DNA from: Filobasidium wieringae
Lineage: Eukaryota; Basidiomycota; Tremellomycetes; Filobasidiales; Filobasidiaceae
NCBI GenBank assembly: GCA_001600055.1
Contig: BCIV01000020.1
Coordinates: 21,553 to 85,552, forward strand
DNA: 64,000 nucleotides
Direction: 5' to 3'
Shown: positions 23,112 to 35,075 of the stretch, one piece after another
Layout of the letters: each line of letters opens with the position of its first letter
How positions within the stretch are numbered: position 1 is the first letter of the stretch
Made by a program: the position numbers and the translations under genes
The notes under the pieces: model-generated
Told to the model about the DNA's origin: nothing
Seen by the model: only the letters and a program-made list of their open reading frames with translations
Database searches by the model: none

Positions 23112-24576
23112 TCGACGGGACTTTGTCCCGTCCCGCGTCGGAAACAACTGTATTGTAGATGCCCCTCGATCCAATTGAGCGAGTAATAAAGTTGATCGAG
23201 CTTTCGATCTCACGTCATGAAAATTGAAGAATTGTTTACATGGATCAGATCGAGGTCACACATCTGGTTGTTCCAGCGTTCGAGACGGGCAACCTTCCGA
23301 GTTTAGCGCCTGGCGAGCTGTGGGAAGCTGTGGGTATTGGATTATATAGCGCTCTTGACTCCAATCTTGGGGACATTGAGCTAAGCGGCTGAGCTTTTCT
23401 GATCGTAAACGATAGAGATCGTGGCATTTGTGGCTGATCCGAAGATTGCAAGCTACGACTAATTATCGAGCAGAACGTCATCTCCTTGAGCGGTGTAGAT
23501 CCCGAGAGGCGATCGCTTGTGATGAACTTGATATATATCGCGGATATGCTGTTTTTCAATCTGTAATGGGCAATCCTTCTCTGGTACGATCGTCGAAACA
23601 AGCTCGACCGTCGCTCCCGGCTGAGCGGAAAAAATGGATTCCCAGTCTGACTGACGCGCTTCAGTGCGCGAGGTAACCTTGATGCCCTACATCAGCGCGT
23701 GATATGATCCGGGCAAGCGTATGATGGAGACTGCTACATTCAGAGACATCATAACCGTGGTCGATTGGCCAAGGGTCAATCAACGAAGCTTCACATCGAC
23801 TATTCACGATCTAGCTGTCGTTGTCGAATGCGCCCAAAACTCTTATGGCGCTGAATAGAGGATTCGCCCTCCCTATCTCTGGCACGTATCGAATCAATCT
23901 TAAAGGATGTCCTTCTGATTGAAAAGATGCTGAACAACTTTCACAAAGAATACGATGATGGTGAGGCCTGACAAAAAGGCACTCCTATACGAGTAGGTAC
24001 AATTGATACAAGGGTTCGCACATAGATTGAGCAAGACTTAGATTACTATGTCACACCGCCTGTCGTATGGCAAAGCCTGGGACCTTGTGGGATCTAACAC
24101 ATCTTTCATACCCCAGCCTTAGACAGAGCAAGCAAATCGCCTAATTGTATGGCTCCGCTTCGATACGTACGGTACGGGTCAACTACAGGCGCTTGCCGTA
24201 ATGGCCGTCGAAACCGCTGCACATTTGTGTCTTGGAGTTAGGGAAGTCCTTAAGCTTTGAGCTTCTAAGTCTGCGGATCTGATCTGCTCCCGCCACTCAT
24301 ATATGTAACAGTCAGCTGCCGGTTCCAGTAGTCTACACACGGCGAGCGCGTTTAGGTACCGGTCTCCACGGCAATGAGAACATCAGTTCGTCCTCATTAT
24401 GTCCTGTCGGGGAAAGACATCATACAAAATACAGCAACAATCTAATTACTGTGTACTCAACCCGTCCCATAGACATCCAGATCTCACTAGGCTTTTGATG
24501 CTTTGTTTCGTCCCCCCTCATACCCTTGCAACTGATTCCGTTCAGAGACTATGACAGCCGGAAGTCTTGATCGGAG
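23112..24576. other. Intergenic region, nothing recognised
   Basis: About 1.46 kb. Only short frames without known motifs on either strand; no RNA gene or clear repeat seen. Confidence 0.5.
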
Positions 24577-25083
24577 ATGGTCTGGAGATGGCTTTGGATC
24601 GGCGCCCACAACACCCTTCCCAACAACCTCCTCGTCATCGCTGGATCGTCTCAGGGTCCCTCTCTCTTTACCCCGGATCTGCTACCCGGCCACCCCTTCT
24701 TTGATCTCTCTGACAACATCATCGTCGGATCATTGCACGCTTCCTCTCTCTTTACCATGGATTCACTCCCTGACTTTGCCGGTCTCGCCAGATCCGTACA
24801 AGAATGGATTTCACATAAGCAGGGTGTAGCTGAGGATGTTAATTGTCATTGAGGTTCCATCTGGCAGAACTCTATACCTTGACTCCTTTCAGGTTGTCAC
24901 ACCACATGCAAGGATCTGCCAACTATTCAACGTAAACTCATGAAGAACCTGGCCAGGTTGTTCTTCTATGAACAGGTCAAGAACTGTCTAGAGGAATCTG
25001 ACCCAAAGATTCTGATTGTACTATTGCGTCCAGACGACTCGCCCAACTATACAAGGATTTGGATTGCTCAACAGCTTCAATAG
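24577..25083 (+). CDS. Hypothetical protein, possibly two exons
   Basis: ATG at 24577 opens MVWRWLWIGAHN. If a GTGTAG donor at about 24825 is spliced to the CTTTCAG acceptor near 24894, the frame continues through CKDLPTIQRKLMKNLARL and KNCLEESDPKILIVLLRP. It ends at TAG 25081-25083, giving about 145 residues. The second part has amphipathic, charged composition typical of real protein. I recognise no family. The segment contains two similar blocks (SLFTPDLLPG / SLFTMDSLPD), suggesting a local duplication. The donor is weak. Confidence 0.35.
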
Positions 25084-25674
25084 CTTGTGGTTGCGTTCGT
25101 GGTTGCTTGTGGTCTAACCTTTGCAATGATTTTCCAAATACCTTTACCAATCCAGTCTTGATCCATGGTCAAGCAATCTTCCTGGGTGAACTATCTCACC
25201 CTCAATTTTCCACAACAGCCAGTAAAATGAGTTCCAGCACACCTAGTTTATTTGGGCAAGCCGTCTGGTCCAATCAAAAAAGTACCAATCAAGCAAGTAC
25301 GCATCAAACAAGTGCGTTTCAAGTTCAAATTGACGGGTTTCCTGTACTCCTGCTACCAAATGAAAGCCTTCTCATTCCCAGCAACCTTGGATGGACCGCT
25401 GGGGATTTGTCCTTGTCCTTGTTCTGTCAGTCTTGGTTCCACATCTCACTCATACAGCTCCCTCTTCTTGCGTTGCAAAGGTAAAGGGCGCATGTATCAG
25501 TCGGTGTGCGTGATTAATTCCTGGACCTGCTTCAACTGTTGCTGGACCAGGATCAGATTGTGCAAATTTCGATTACCAACAGATGCTGTGAATCGTTGAT
25601 TCATCACCGCTTCTTGAGTTTGGTGTTTGAACACCATGACTGGCTTAGAATTTCATTTCTTTTACGAGATCGTC
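25084..25674. other. Region with a cysteine-rich open frame of uncertain status
   Basis: A plus-strand frame (about 25252-25599, no ATG at its start) encodes a Lys/Val repeat (KKVPIKQVRIKQVRFK) and then a Cys-rich tail (CPCPCS, CFNCCW, RLCKFR). It may be a remnant or a terminal exon of the preceding hypothetical gene, since the frame matches that of 24577. It lies just beyond the 3' end of the convergent permease gene. Confidence 0.3.
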
Positions 25675-28000
25675 TCAACTCCTAAGTGTAGGTACAATGA
25701 TGGAGGTGTTATGGTCTTGGAGGTCTACCTTTTCAGCAATCGGACTGTCGTCTAATTGCGCTGAACACACCTCGATTGAGGGTTGATGGGATGCGAGCCA
25801 TTGGAAGAGAAGGGTGAACAGCATGCACAGGATCGCGAAAGCTATAGGAGCTTTATAACCGATAGGGTATTGTGGAGCATGTTTGGCAGGGTAGAAAACG
25901 ACTGGTTGGGGCGAACGATCTCCGGGTTATCAACATGATCGGACCAGAAGTTTGGATATCTGTCGCAACTTACTTGACATCCAGGCAGACATGGGAAATA
26001 CAAACGTTACGGCTAGACCGATCACGATACTTCGTTCTTCAGGCGTCCTGAAGTACTGCGACATCCAGCCCTGCAATTTGATACGACAAGACAGGCTCGC
26101 GGTGGGTCGTGCAAGCTCTCGGAAGGTCGGGAATCACTTACAACTAGTATGGGACCAACCGCATTCGAGCAGAACAACAAGAAGAACGCGGCCAGTTTCA
26201 GGGTGAATCCAGCTGGCCAGATCTATGGAGTCGCGACAGGTCCAATGAATTATGGGCGCCGATACTTGAAGCAAAGGAACTTACGGTCAAGGTGATGACT
26301 CCGACAAGTAACATGCTCTGTTGTGGCAATAATTTAGTCTACCCACGAACTGCTTCCCATCACGGAAACCTTACCTCCTGGACCACGATCCAACTGACGT
26401 ACCAGCCGGTACTAGAATGCAGGAAGGCGAAGAGTAGCATAGCAAGTAGCATGAGTGCGTAGGCAGGGATATTGATCGCGTTGATTTGTGTGACATTGAA
26501 TCGTTTCTTTCCCTCGTCATTCAAGACAGATTTCTACGTGCACGATATCAGCGAAAAATGCAAAGTTGAGTATGACTACGAACTGCTCACAAGGAACAGG
26601 ATGAACCATCCGTTCGAGTCTTGACTGAAGCTCCAGGTGCTATGAACACCGCGTGACGAGCGTCAGTCTTCAAGAAGTGAATATCGCCATCAGAAGTCCG
26701 ACTTACGAATATGCAAGCACGAACACGTAAGTCATAGGACTCTTGAAGACGCTTCCGACGAGTTTCATAGAGTAGCCCTATTTTATTGAAGTCCATCCAT
26801 TCAGAAGCATCGTCTATCAAAAACGACAGACAGGCTTACGCTGGAAGGCAACCTCTCGCACCGGTCCATTCGTTCACGAGCGATCTTATTATCTTGTGAC
26901 GACATCCAGAAAATCTTGGTAGTACCAGGAGAGTCCGGAACCTGACACCGTTCGATGCGTTTGAAGGATAAGCCAAAGATCAAGGACAGGTGAGTCCTGC
27001 AGAGACTAACCATGAAGTATCCAGCGATCGCCACGATAAATGTCATGATAGCGTTGAAAATAAATCTGACAGCCGAGATCTCAGTTCGTTATAGTCAAGA
27101 GACCGAGCGCTCTCGAACTCACAACCATCTCCATCCGCTAAGCCCTGACGAGCCATCCAAAGTCTTGCTAAGACTGGCTTGCATTGCGGATACGAACATG
27201 GCTGATACTGGGTAAGAAGTACTGAAAAAGACGACCCGTACTGCCACCTCTCTAGGGGTACTGAGAAGAATGAGTCAGTCATACCGATTTCTTATCGGTC
27301 CCATATAGATTGACAGCCCTTACTACCAGTTGCACAAAATCGAGATGATTCCAGGATATGAGCTCGCTTCGAAGACCCCGATGAAGAACCGAAGGGTGTA
27401 CATGATCTTGACGTTCTTCACAGCGGCCATCAACGCTATCGCACGAGGCTTATAAGCTCAAGGTCTGCCTGGGCCATGATGTCGGTGAATTACCTGTCAT
27501 AAGACCCCAAGCCATCTCCATCGAGGGCAACCACCAATTAGGTCTGACTTTGGTCAATATGATTTGACAAGGAAGAAGGAAGATGGCATATCCGATTCGA
27601 TAATAGATATCCATCCAATTGAGCTCGTTGCCGGTCATCCCAAGCTGAAACATTCGGTTGACAGATCAATGGTGATACAAATCTGCGTGCTCAAACAGAC
27701 GTACCTCTTCTTTCATACCCGAAGCATACGCCGTCTTGTAGTTGGTACCGTCTATCATCTGAAGATTCGAATAATCAGAGCACCATCTTAGACAGAGCTT
27801 ACAATGTAACTCACCTTCATCAGGTACGCAAAGAAAGCCCATGTCACGAGGATGAGGTCGAGTTTCCTGACAAAACGACGTTCTCTCTTCTCGTCGATCA
27901 GTCGACCGGGATCCTCAATGATGTCATGATGCTCTTGAGGCGAACGATAACCTGAAGAGACCTCCGAAGACGTCTTGTTGGTACGAAACGGGTTGTACAT
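25675..28000 (-). CDS. MFS transporter, anion:cation symporter (Dal5/Tna1-like)
   Basis: Predicted plasma-membrane permease of the allantoate/nicotinate (ACS) family. Start ATG at 28000 (MYNPFRTNKTSS); the charged cytosolic N-terminus has EKRERRFVRKLDLILVTWAFFAYLMK entering TM1. Later minus-strand exons read LNWMDIYYRIGYAIFLLPCQIILTKVRPNWWLPSMEMAWG (about 27620-27500), RFFIGVFEASSYPGI (about 27370), FNAIMTFIVAIAGYFM (about 27050), INAINIPAYALMLLAMLLFAF (about 26500), RTPEERSIVIGLAVTF (about 26040) and a final hydrophobic segment around 25850. A short tail ends DHNTSIIVPTLRS with stop at 25675. The exon count is high (about eight or more), and joins were not all fixed. Substrate unknown. Confidence 0.78.
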
Positions 28001-29450
28001 GGTGTTTCAAAGATGTCGATATAGACATGATTTGACGAGATGATACCACTTGCTTCCAGATCCGTTGACTGCTTATCAGATAACTTCGTAGTGGCATCCC
28101 TATTTTTTCCCTTGCTGTTCGTCTGGAAGAGATCTCAGCCTAGTGGCCTGCTTGCTGCCTGGATGTGCAGTAACTTCCGTTGCCAAGTCCAACAATCGCA
28201 TGGTAAAAGGCTCCGTCGGCGAGAAAGAGGGCCTCGAAGTCACGGACAACCTGGGTCTCGGAAAGGATTGGGTGAAGCAATCTGTAGGGCTCAACGAGGT
28301 TGCGTCCCATAGACTTTGTGATGTCTTTGCGGCTTGAGCTGGCGTAGCTAGAACTGTCAAGGACTGCTTGGCGCGGGAGTTCTCGATGGCATGCCCAACA
28401 TGCCAAGACGGGCGAAGGACGAGTTTATGACGGGCCGTTTGAGCAACAGAAAAAGCGTGTTATCCTTTTACTTTTATGCAAATTTCGGAAACTTCTTTAG
28501 CCTTTAAAATGACTTCTTTAGCCTTTAAATCAGATTCTTTAAACCTACATACCCTTATATACCTCCTGTCCCTGCTTTATATCTTTGTAAACATGTTGTT
28601 TGCCCTCAGTCATCTCATCCTCATTGTCCTCTACTTACAACAGGTACATGGAATGCTCAGGAGGTTGAGGTGATTTAAACAATCTGATTTAAAGGCTAAA
28701 GAAGTCATTTTAAAGGCTAAAGGAGTCAGTTTAAAGGCTAAAGGAGTAAATCTACAACTCGCTTTTTTCGCGTGTTTTTTCGCATATTCTTTGGCCTTTT
28801 TACGCGTATTTTTCGCTCTTCCCTTGATCTGCACATAAATATCATTTTTCTTTGCTTGAAACACTAGTGGATGGTTGCATTGCAACATCACATGCTTTTA
28901 ATAGGTCTGACAGCAAAAAAGTCCAGGTGATTGGCTCTTATAGGGGGGTGATTTTAACACTCAAATTTAAACAATAAACAATCTTTTTAAAGGCGCTCAG
29001 GGGCGCAAACGGCGCGCCATACGAGTTTGGGTTCGATCGAGTCAACTTGCATGGTGGAACATGACTGTGGGATGGATAGTACATGGCTATGTCAGTGATG
29101 CAACAATACCACAATACACACTGGTGATCAGTAGCATGTTATCGACATGCGAAGCGGAGCTGAGACAAAAATACATCAAACCCGGTCGAACAACCGGGCA
29201 ACCGGTGATCACTTATCTCACGATCGCCGTTCACTCCTCCACAATCGATATTTACGACCGGTAGGGCCTGGCCGTAGCTCGACACTACTCTATCAATCAT
29301 GAACACATGGCCGTCTGATGGCTAGCGGGCTTCAGAGGCATACTCAACACATGCTTTCAGGAGTCATATAACACCTCCAAAATCTGAAAACTAGAACATC
29401 CGCATCGTCAACCCAGGCTGGAGAACGCTTCGAGGAGGAACGAATGCATC
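28001..29450. other. AT-rich non-coding region containing a foldback repeat
   Basis: 1.45 kb between the permease start and the dehydrogenase remnant. From about 28440 to 28980 the base composition turns AT-rich and carries the foldback element listed separately. Next to it are runs of TTTTTCGC-type sequence (about 28760-28815). No gene is supportable. A GGTTCGATC near 29031 resembles a tRNA B-box but has no tRNA around it. Confidence 0.5.
28491..28750. repeat. Foldback repeat with TTTAGCCTTTAAA units
   Basis: Left arm 28491-28545 holds two direct units of CTTTAGCCTTTAAA. Right arm 28672-28726 is its reverse complement over about 53 bp with only a few mismatches, and a third unit follows to 28750. 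The loop is about 127 bp. RNA or single-stranded DNA from this region would form a long hairpin. It resembles a foldback or MITE-like element; no transposase is nearby. Confidence 0.75.
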
Positions 29451-31464
29451 ATGCTTCCACAGAAATTTGCAGTCAACGGTCGAGCGCATACTATCCTAGG
29501 CGCCGGGACCCTTGGCCGTCGTATAGCCCTGATGTGGTTGACTAGAGGGGGGAACGTCCATCTTTTGCAAGTCTCGGCGATCGTGTGACAAACCCGGACA
29601 ATCGTCTCAATAACGAATTCAACTCGATCCGTGACTCCGAACCTAAGGCTCTACAATCAGCCAAGGAATATGTCGATGTCAACCTCCCCAATCTGATTGA
29701 GAACCAATCGGAGAATCTCCCGGGAACCTCAAGCTTTTCAACGAAAGAGAAGAAGCCCTGCAAAACAGCTGGCTGGTCATCGAAGCTGTACCATAGACCA
29801 AACAACTCAAAATCGACCTTCTCGGAGACTTAGACGCAAACTTGCCTGCAGACGTCATTATAGCGTCCAGTAGTTCGTCCTACGCACCTTCAGAGACCGG
29901 GACCAGGATCAAGAACAAGAATCGATTCGTACATATGCACTATCACATGCCTCCTGAAGCTAGGTAGGTTCTATCAGAAGATGCCATGAATCGCAATCGC
30001 TGATGCCACAATTTCACCAGACCGGTAGAAATCATGCCATGCAAGGAAGCCGATCCCGCTATAGGTCATCTATTAATGAAAGAAGCAGAGAAACACGGGC
30101 TGATACCCTTTCATGTATGAGCACGTCGCAAAGGCTTACCATGTCCCTTTGATCACTAACTCAGTGACCGTCTTCTACTAGTCGCAAAGAATCGGTCGGA
30201 CTGATGGGCAACCGGATTTGGGCGGCAATCAAGCGAGAAAGTCTTTACGTAGCCTTAGAAGGGATCGCCAAACCTGAAGAGATCGATCGACTAATGATCT
30301 CTGCTTTTGGATTTGCGAATCCTCCGTTCCGGGCGACGGACAGCGTGGGAATCGATGTGGTTCTCGATGTTGAGAAACATTGTCAGCGAGTCCGACCGGA
30401 ACATCGTTACCCCGGAGGCGGCAGACTTCGCTCGTCGATCCGTCGAACAAGGGAAATTGGGTCGCAAGACCGGCGAAGGGTTCTACAAATACACGGCACC
30501 TGACAAATCTCTCAAGGATCGGATCATATATCTTGATATCATCCAGGGTCAAATCAGGAGTTGCGCAAAGGATGGGAGCGACGATAAAACGATAGTCGAC
30601 GGTCTGCAGGGTGCTCCGGATGGTATACAAATCGACATGCGGCCTGGGAAAGAGTTTCTATACTGGACCACAATGGGAATCAAAGCAAACGATGGCGCCA
30701 TCTGGAGATCCAAGCACGACGGACGTGATTGTACCTCTTTACTCCGTCCAGGTGACACTCGCACGCCCAAACAAATCGTTTTAGACTCCCAGAACGATCG
30801 ACTCTACTGGTGTGATAGAGAAGGCGGACGAATCCAATGTTGTCAACTGAACGGCACTGAGCTCGAAACACTCTATGATTCCGCCCGCGGTGCCCCTCGA
30901 CCGCTTTCGGACGGGAAAGACTGGTGTGTCGGGATCGCTATAGACAACAAGCGGAACCTCATGTATTGGACACAGAAGGGATCGTCGAAAGGAAGCGTTG
31001 GAAGGATACTGAGAGCTCCGATCCACGTTGAGGATAATACCGAACGTCAGGTCGAAGTGCTATTTAACGGCTTGCCCGAACCCATCGACCTTGAGTTAGA
31101 CATTTCGGCTCAGATGCTTTATTGTGTGCCAGTTGAATCCCTCATCCTTGGTCTTCTGCTGACAAGTTTTCGCCTGACAGAGACTGACCGTAGTGATCCT
31201 CCTTACGGCAACACTTTTAACAAGGCTTCGGTCAGTTCAGCGTTCAATTCCGTCACTCATACAGCCGGTCCCTCATTGGATCTCATCATCGCCGAACACT
31301 TCCACGAGGCTATTGGGGTTGCCGTTGACCATCGACATGGTACTGCCTACGTGACCGACCTTCTCGGAACGTTATGGAGTGTGTCTTTGAAGGAGGGTAA
31401 GAAAACGGCGTTGAAAAGGGATACGGGAAACATGACTGGTGTAGCCATTGGCAAGGTAGAATGA
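29451..31464 (+). pseudogene. 3-hydroxyacyl-CoA dehydrogenase fused to YWTD-like beta-propeller, disrupted
   Basis: ATG 29451 opens a Rossmann start with GAGTLGRRIALMW (NAD-binding GxGxxG). Homology continues through ALQSAKEYVDVNLP, LFNEREEALQNSWLVIEAVP, DVIIASSSSSYA, MHYHMPPEAR, GLMGNRIWAAIKRES and FGFANPPFRATDSVGIDVV, the usual 3HCDH order. The frame breaks near 29,725, an in-frame TAG lies at 29794-29796, and the frame changes again near 30,390-30,405. The first intron lacks an evident AG acceptor. From about 30,400 to 31464 one frame is intact: KLGRKTGEGFYKY (3HCDH C-terminal domain) runs straight into propeller blades with IIYLDI, FLYWTTMG, RLYWCDREGGRI and LMYWTQKG. Either a decaying gene or one hit by sequencing errors. 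The fused product would join NAD-dependent oxidation with a six-bladed propeller of unknown role. Confidence 0.65.
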
Positions 31465-31866
31465 AATCTGTTTCTAGGTCGAAAGAGATCCTGTTTGGCT
31501 TGCAGACTTTCAATTATGATATCTGATTCGGGTATCGGCATGCCGCGCTCATGCTTTCATACTTACACTACACCCTAACAGTGAGATTGCATGGCCAAGC
31601 AGGATGATGGACATATTCTTCTAGACACACCGAACAAAGTCTCGCCATCGGAAGAATTGTAACAAACAGTCTCTCAGACCGTGAGACCTTTGGTCTTGCT
31701 TTTGGACATAGAGGCGAGGCCTGGGCTCGGCCGCGACGCGGAGGGAATCGAATTCAACCCAAGTCATCCTCTCAGAACTGAACCAGATATTTTGAAGATG
31801 CAATGCTATCACAATGATCCATCCGAACTGCCTGTTACAACGATATGCCCTGATAAAGCAATATAT
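31465..31866. other. Convergent intergenic region
   Basis: About 400 bp between the 3' ends of the propeller frame and the ferric reductase gene. Nothing recognised. Confidence 0.5.
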
Positions 31867-34137
31867 CTACCACTCAAATTCCTCGGTGTGCAATTCCACA
31901 TCCCTGACGTCCATTCCGAAGGCGATGTTCCTCTGTTTGGCGGCCACTGCTTTTCTCACGTCGTGAGTGAAAGTGGTCGGTCCACATGAGGCGATCCCGA
32001 TAGATCCAGGATGCACAAAAGAGGACCGCAGAACGCAAGGCAAGCAAGGTTTCTTCCTATGAATGATCCACCTATTGCTGTAGATAATCAAAAGAGGAAG
32101 GAGAAAAAGATGAGCGATCTTGTACTGCGACGATTGAGCGATGCAGCTTACATTTCGCCGCTATCAGAATCCTCGTCTTCCGAAACCTTCTCGTGTTCGT
32201 AGTGCTTCTCCTCGCTAGCCAACATGTTCTCAGTCTCGGTGTCGCTCGAAGTGACGTGTAGATGGATCTCGACCATTTCTCTCGGCATTCCTGCGATAGA
32301 TGACTGGATTTGGTCGGTGAACCAAGCTCGAGAAGCTAGAGGGTAATCTCATGATCAGTTATCGAAATAAAGCCATTTGCAAAAACGCGAAACTTGCCTT
32401 CTTGCCGTACGACCCAATGAAGTATAATCTTTCGAGTGCTAATTTGACCCGACTGATATCTCTGGCAGAGATCCTGTAAAATCCCGGCAATGAAGCTGAC
32501 TCCGGTTCCACCAGCGAGGAGGATGGCGGTATCGTGACGAGTCAGATCGGCGCCCGCTCCATAAGGTCCATCCAGTAAGACGGGCGTTTTTGCAGACGCT
32601 AGATCCCGGAGTCTCGCTCCGATGCCTCCCTTGATGTCGGTTTTGAGGACGACGATCATTTCACGCTCGGAGGGCTGTGTGGGTGGAAAGACAGATTCGT
32701 ATCAGCGCAAGCGTTTCCCGAGTTTACGATCTCTGCCACTGACGTTCGAGTTGCAAGCATTGGAGATGGTATAGGGATGACTTTCTAGCCATCGAGTCTT
32801 GCAGAAATTGATGAAATAATGCTGCCCAGCTTTCCACTTGTGGTGAGGGGTTTTGATGGTCAAACGAACAGCGTTCTCGGGCAAGACTTGGATGTCGGCG
32901 GGTGGTACGCCTCTACCGTTTCTCCAGAACATGAGACCGAATCGCATGACGACGGAGAACCCGTAGAGTCCGGCTGTAGCGTAGAGGTAGTCCCAAGACG
33001 TCAACAGCTTGTTGCAATGGAGATAGAAGAATGCGCTAAAGAAGACGGTAGCGAGGATATGCGTGTACTGTGGGCGGGAGGATACGATGTAAGCGTGAAG
33101 CATGACGGACTATGTCCTTGTCATACAAACCTTGAATATCTCGTACCACCTCTGTCGCAAAGGAGTCAAGGAGGCGAAACATAACCAGAGCAACGGGACC
33201 AACATGGCAACACCAGTCCAGTAGTACTAGGGGCAGGGAAGCGAGGTGAGACAGAGAGGAGAGAGTAGCGACCACTGCGAGCGATACTCACGACCTTGCC
33301 GATATGCCAACTATATCCGATCTGAGTCATATGCGTCGGGTTCTTGCCATCGGTGTTCGGCCTGATCTCCCTTCCAACCATGACAAAAGGAAAGGTGTGC
33401 AACAAGCTTAGGATGAGGAAGAGGTAAGAGAACCACTGATGGAAGACTTGAAGCTTTTCGTGCGAATATCCGGTGACAAAGGTGACAATGTTGAATTTAC
33501 TGGCAAAGGCGAGGATGAAGGGAAAGATACCGAGAGCCATCATTCCCGTACGAATGGCCAGTGGAGGGCTGCCGACGTTCCACCTTGATCGATAGTACGG
33601 GGCGGTGAGGAGGGACCAGACTGTGGATGAGGGCACTACGGTTAATGACCCGAATTCGCTATGAGAGCATGGTACCGGTTCACTTACACAACACGAACGT
33701 CCAAAAGACCGCCAAGAGGAAGATGATCCCCCGAGTGGGGAAACGCAAGCCAGGTCCCGGTTTCGTACCGACATATCGAGTGTAGGCGGTGATTCTCAGG
33801 GCGAGGTCCGAATTTGCGATGCGTTTGCCTGCTCTGTAGACCAGTTGATATGTTATGAGCGGTTCGATGGCGAGGAAAGTCGAACGGGCGATGCTCACTT
33901 TGTGTATTTGATTCTACCCCAGTGTTTTATTACGCTTGCGATGAGGATGACACCTCCTACGACACCGATGATGGTCTGTGTGTCTGTTCAGAGACCCAGG
34001 AAGGGTGAGGAGACTGGCATTGGGACTGCTGACAAGAACGACATACACATTGGCGCCTTTTCATAGGGATCCACCAGTAACTCCTGCTTCTCAGCTGGAG
34101 TGAACGAGCTTGTATCGTGTCGGGGCAGAAGTTGCAT
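31867..34137 (-). CDS. Ferric/cupric reductase transmembrane component (FRE family)
   Basis: Plasma-membrane flavocytochrome that reduces Fe(III)/Cu(II) chelates with NADPH. Start ATG 34137 (MQLLPRHDTSSF), soon followed by an intron. The first membrane exon ends GIIFLLAVFWTFVLC (about 33690). The ferric-reductase domain has two bis-His pairs: H in FHQWF and LLHTF (about 33440-33390, 14 apart), and H in YTHILATVFF and YLHCNK (about 33060-33020, also 14 apart). The FAD site is ESHPYTISNA (about 32770). NADPH binding is LAGGTGVSFIAGILQDL (about 32500). An acidic insert (SEDEDSDSGE) lies near 32170. The C-terminus, ASCGP...HTEEFEW (about 31990-31867), has the CGP element and terminal aromatic of the family. 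It is transcribed head-to-head with a CTR copper transporter. Confidence 0.87.
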
Positions 34138-34227
34138 GGCGAGGTCGAGAAATGGTCACGTGCTGGTGGTTCTGATCGTATGACGAATCCAATTTGGCTA
34201 GTCCAGTCGCAGAGTCCAGCTCTTGGG

Positions 34228-34235
34228 TATTTATA
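34228..34235 (-). promoter_or_regulatory. TATA box of the ferric reductase gene
   Basis: TATAAATA on the minus strand, 91 bp upstream of the ATG at 34137. Confidence 0.5.
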
Positions 34236-34910
34236 GTCGAGGTAGAAGACTTTGAGAGAGCTTGCCCAGAGTACAAACTCCTTCCCTGACGGCTGCTGCG
34301 AGCATACAAACTGGCCAACATGGACAACTGCTTCTGATGCCGAGTGAAACGTCAGGCAGGGTCGCCATGGAGTGATCCGCGCTCATGTCGAGATCTTATT
34401 GGTCCGTCAGAATGGACGAATGGACGACCAAAACGAATAAACGCGCACCTGTCGATGCGAAATGAAGCGATCGCTCATGCGCCATTTACGCTCGTGAGCG
34501 GTTTTATATGATGCATTTCCGCATTCAACAAGCCTGGCAGCCCTGGCAGCTGTTGTTTCCAGCTGCAGGGCACGATGGTTCCCACTCGACTTGTTTAGAG
34601 CGGTAGGAGTGTTATGCCCCAGAGACTGGATGAGCACGCCGTGGATGAGGGGTATCACGCTGCTGCCCGTTATACAGCTCACCACGGTTCAAATCGCTCA
34701 GCGATATTCTCGCTCACCGAGGCTCGGGCGAGGTCGATTGCGGTATTTACGCGATGTGAGAACAATCCGCGGCCAATCAGTCGAAACTCGCTTTCCCGTT
34801 TCAACTCGGAAACAGCCAACAGCCAAGCCCAACGACCAACGCCCGACCGTGCGGCACCAGGTTCGACCACTCCTTGCTGCCGGCACCACGCGCAAGAGAT
34901 CCAAGAGACG

Positions 34911-34917
34911 TATAAAT
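34911..34917 (+). promoter_or_regulatory. TATA box of the CTR copper transporter gene
   Basis: TATAAAT about 160 bp upstream of the ATG at 35076. Confidence 0.45.
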
Positions 34918-35075
34918 CTTGTCCACATGTTCGAATGTTCACAGCTACTCCGAGCGGTCACAAGCAAGAATCAGGAAGCCACATTGATTACTCATTCACC
35001 ACTCCATACGCTTCGACGTCGACCTTGCTCTAAGCTACCGCTACTCAAACGAATATACATTTAATCCAGCTCAAA

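Larger units (their letters stand above)
34138..35075. promoter_or_regulatory. Shared divergent promoter of reductase and copper transporter
   Basis: 938 bp between two start codons facing away from each other. A minus-strand TATAAATA (34228-34235) lies about 91 bp from the reductase ATG. A plus-strand TATAAAT (34911-34917) lies about 160 bp from the transporter ATG. Several GCTCA[CG]C words cluster at 34,675-34,735. No convincing coding sequence despite a few open frames. Confidence 0.6.

Noticed and set aside
29028..29040. GGTTCGATC resembling a tRNA B-box
   Set aside because: No matching A-box, acceptor stem or anticodon arm can be drawn around it.
28000..29450. CRISPR-like or LTR interpretation of the TTTAGCCTTTAAA repeats
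   Set aside because: The units are inverted and contiguous without spacers, and no LTR ends, primer site or coding sequence accompany them.
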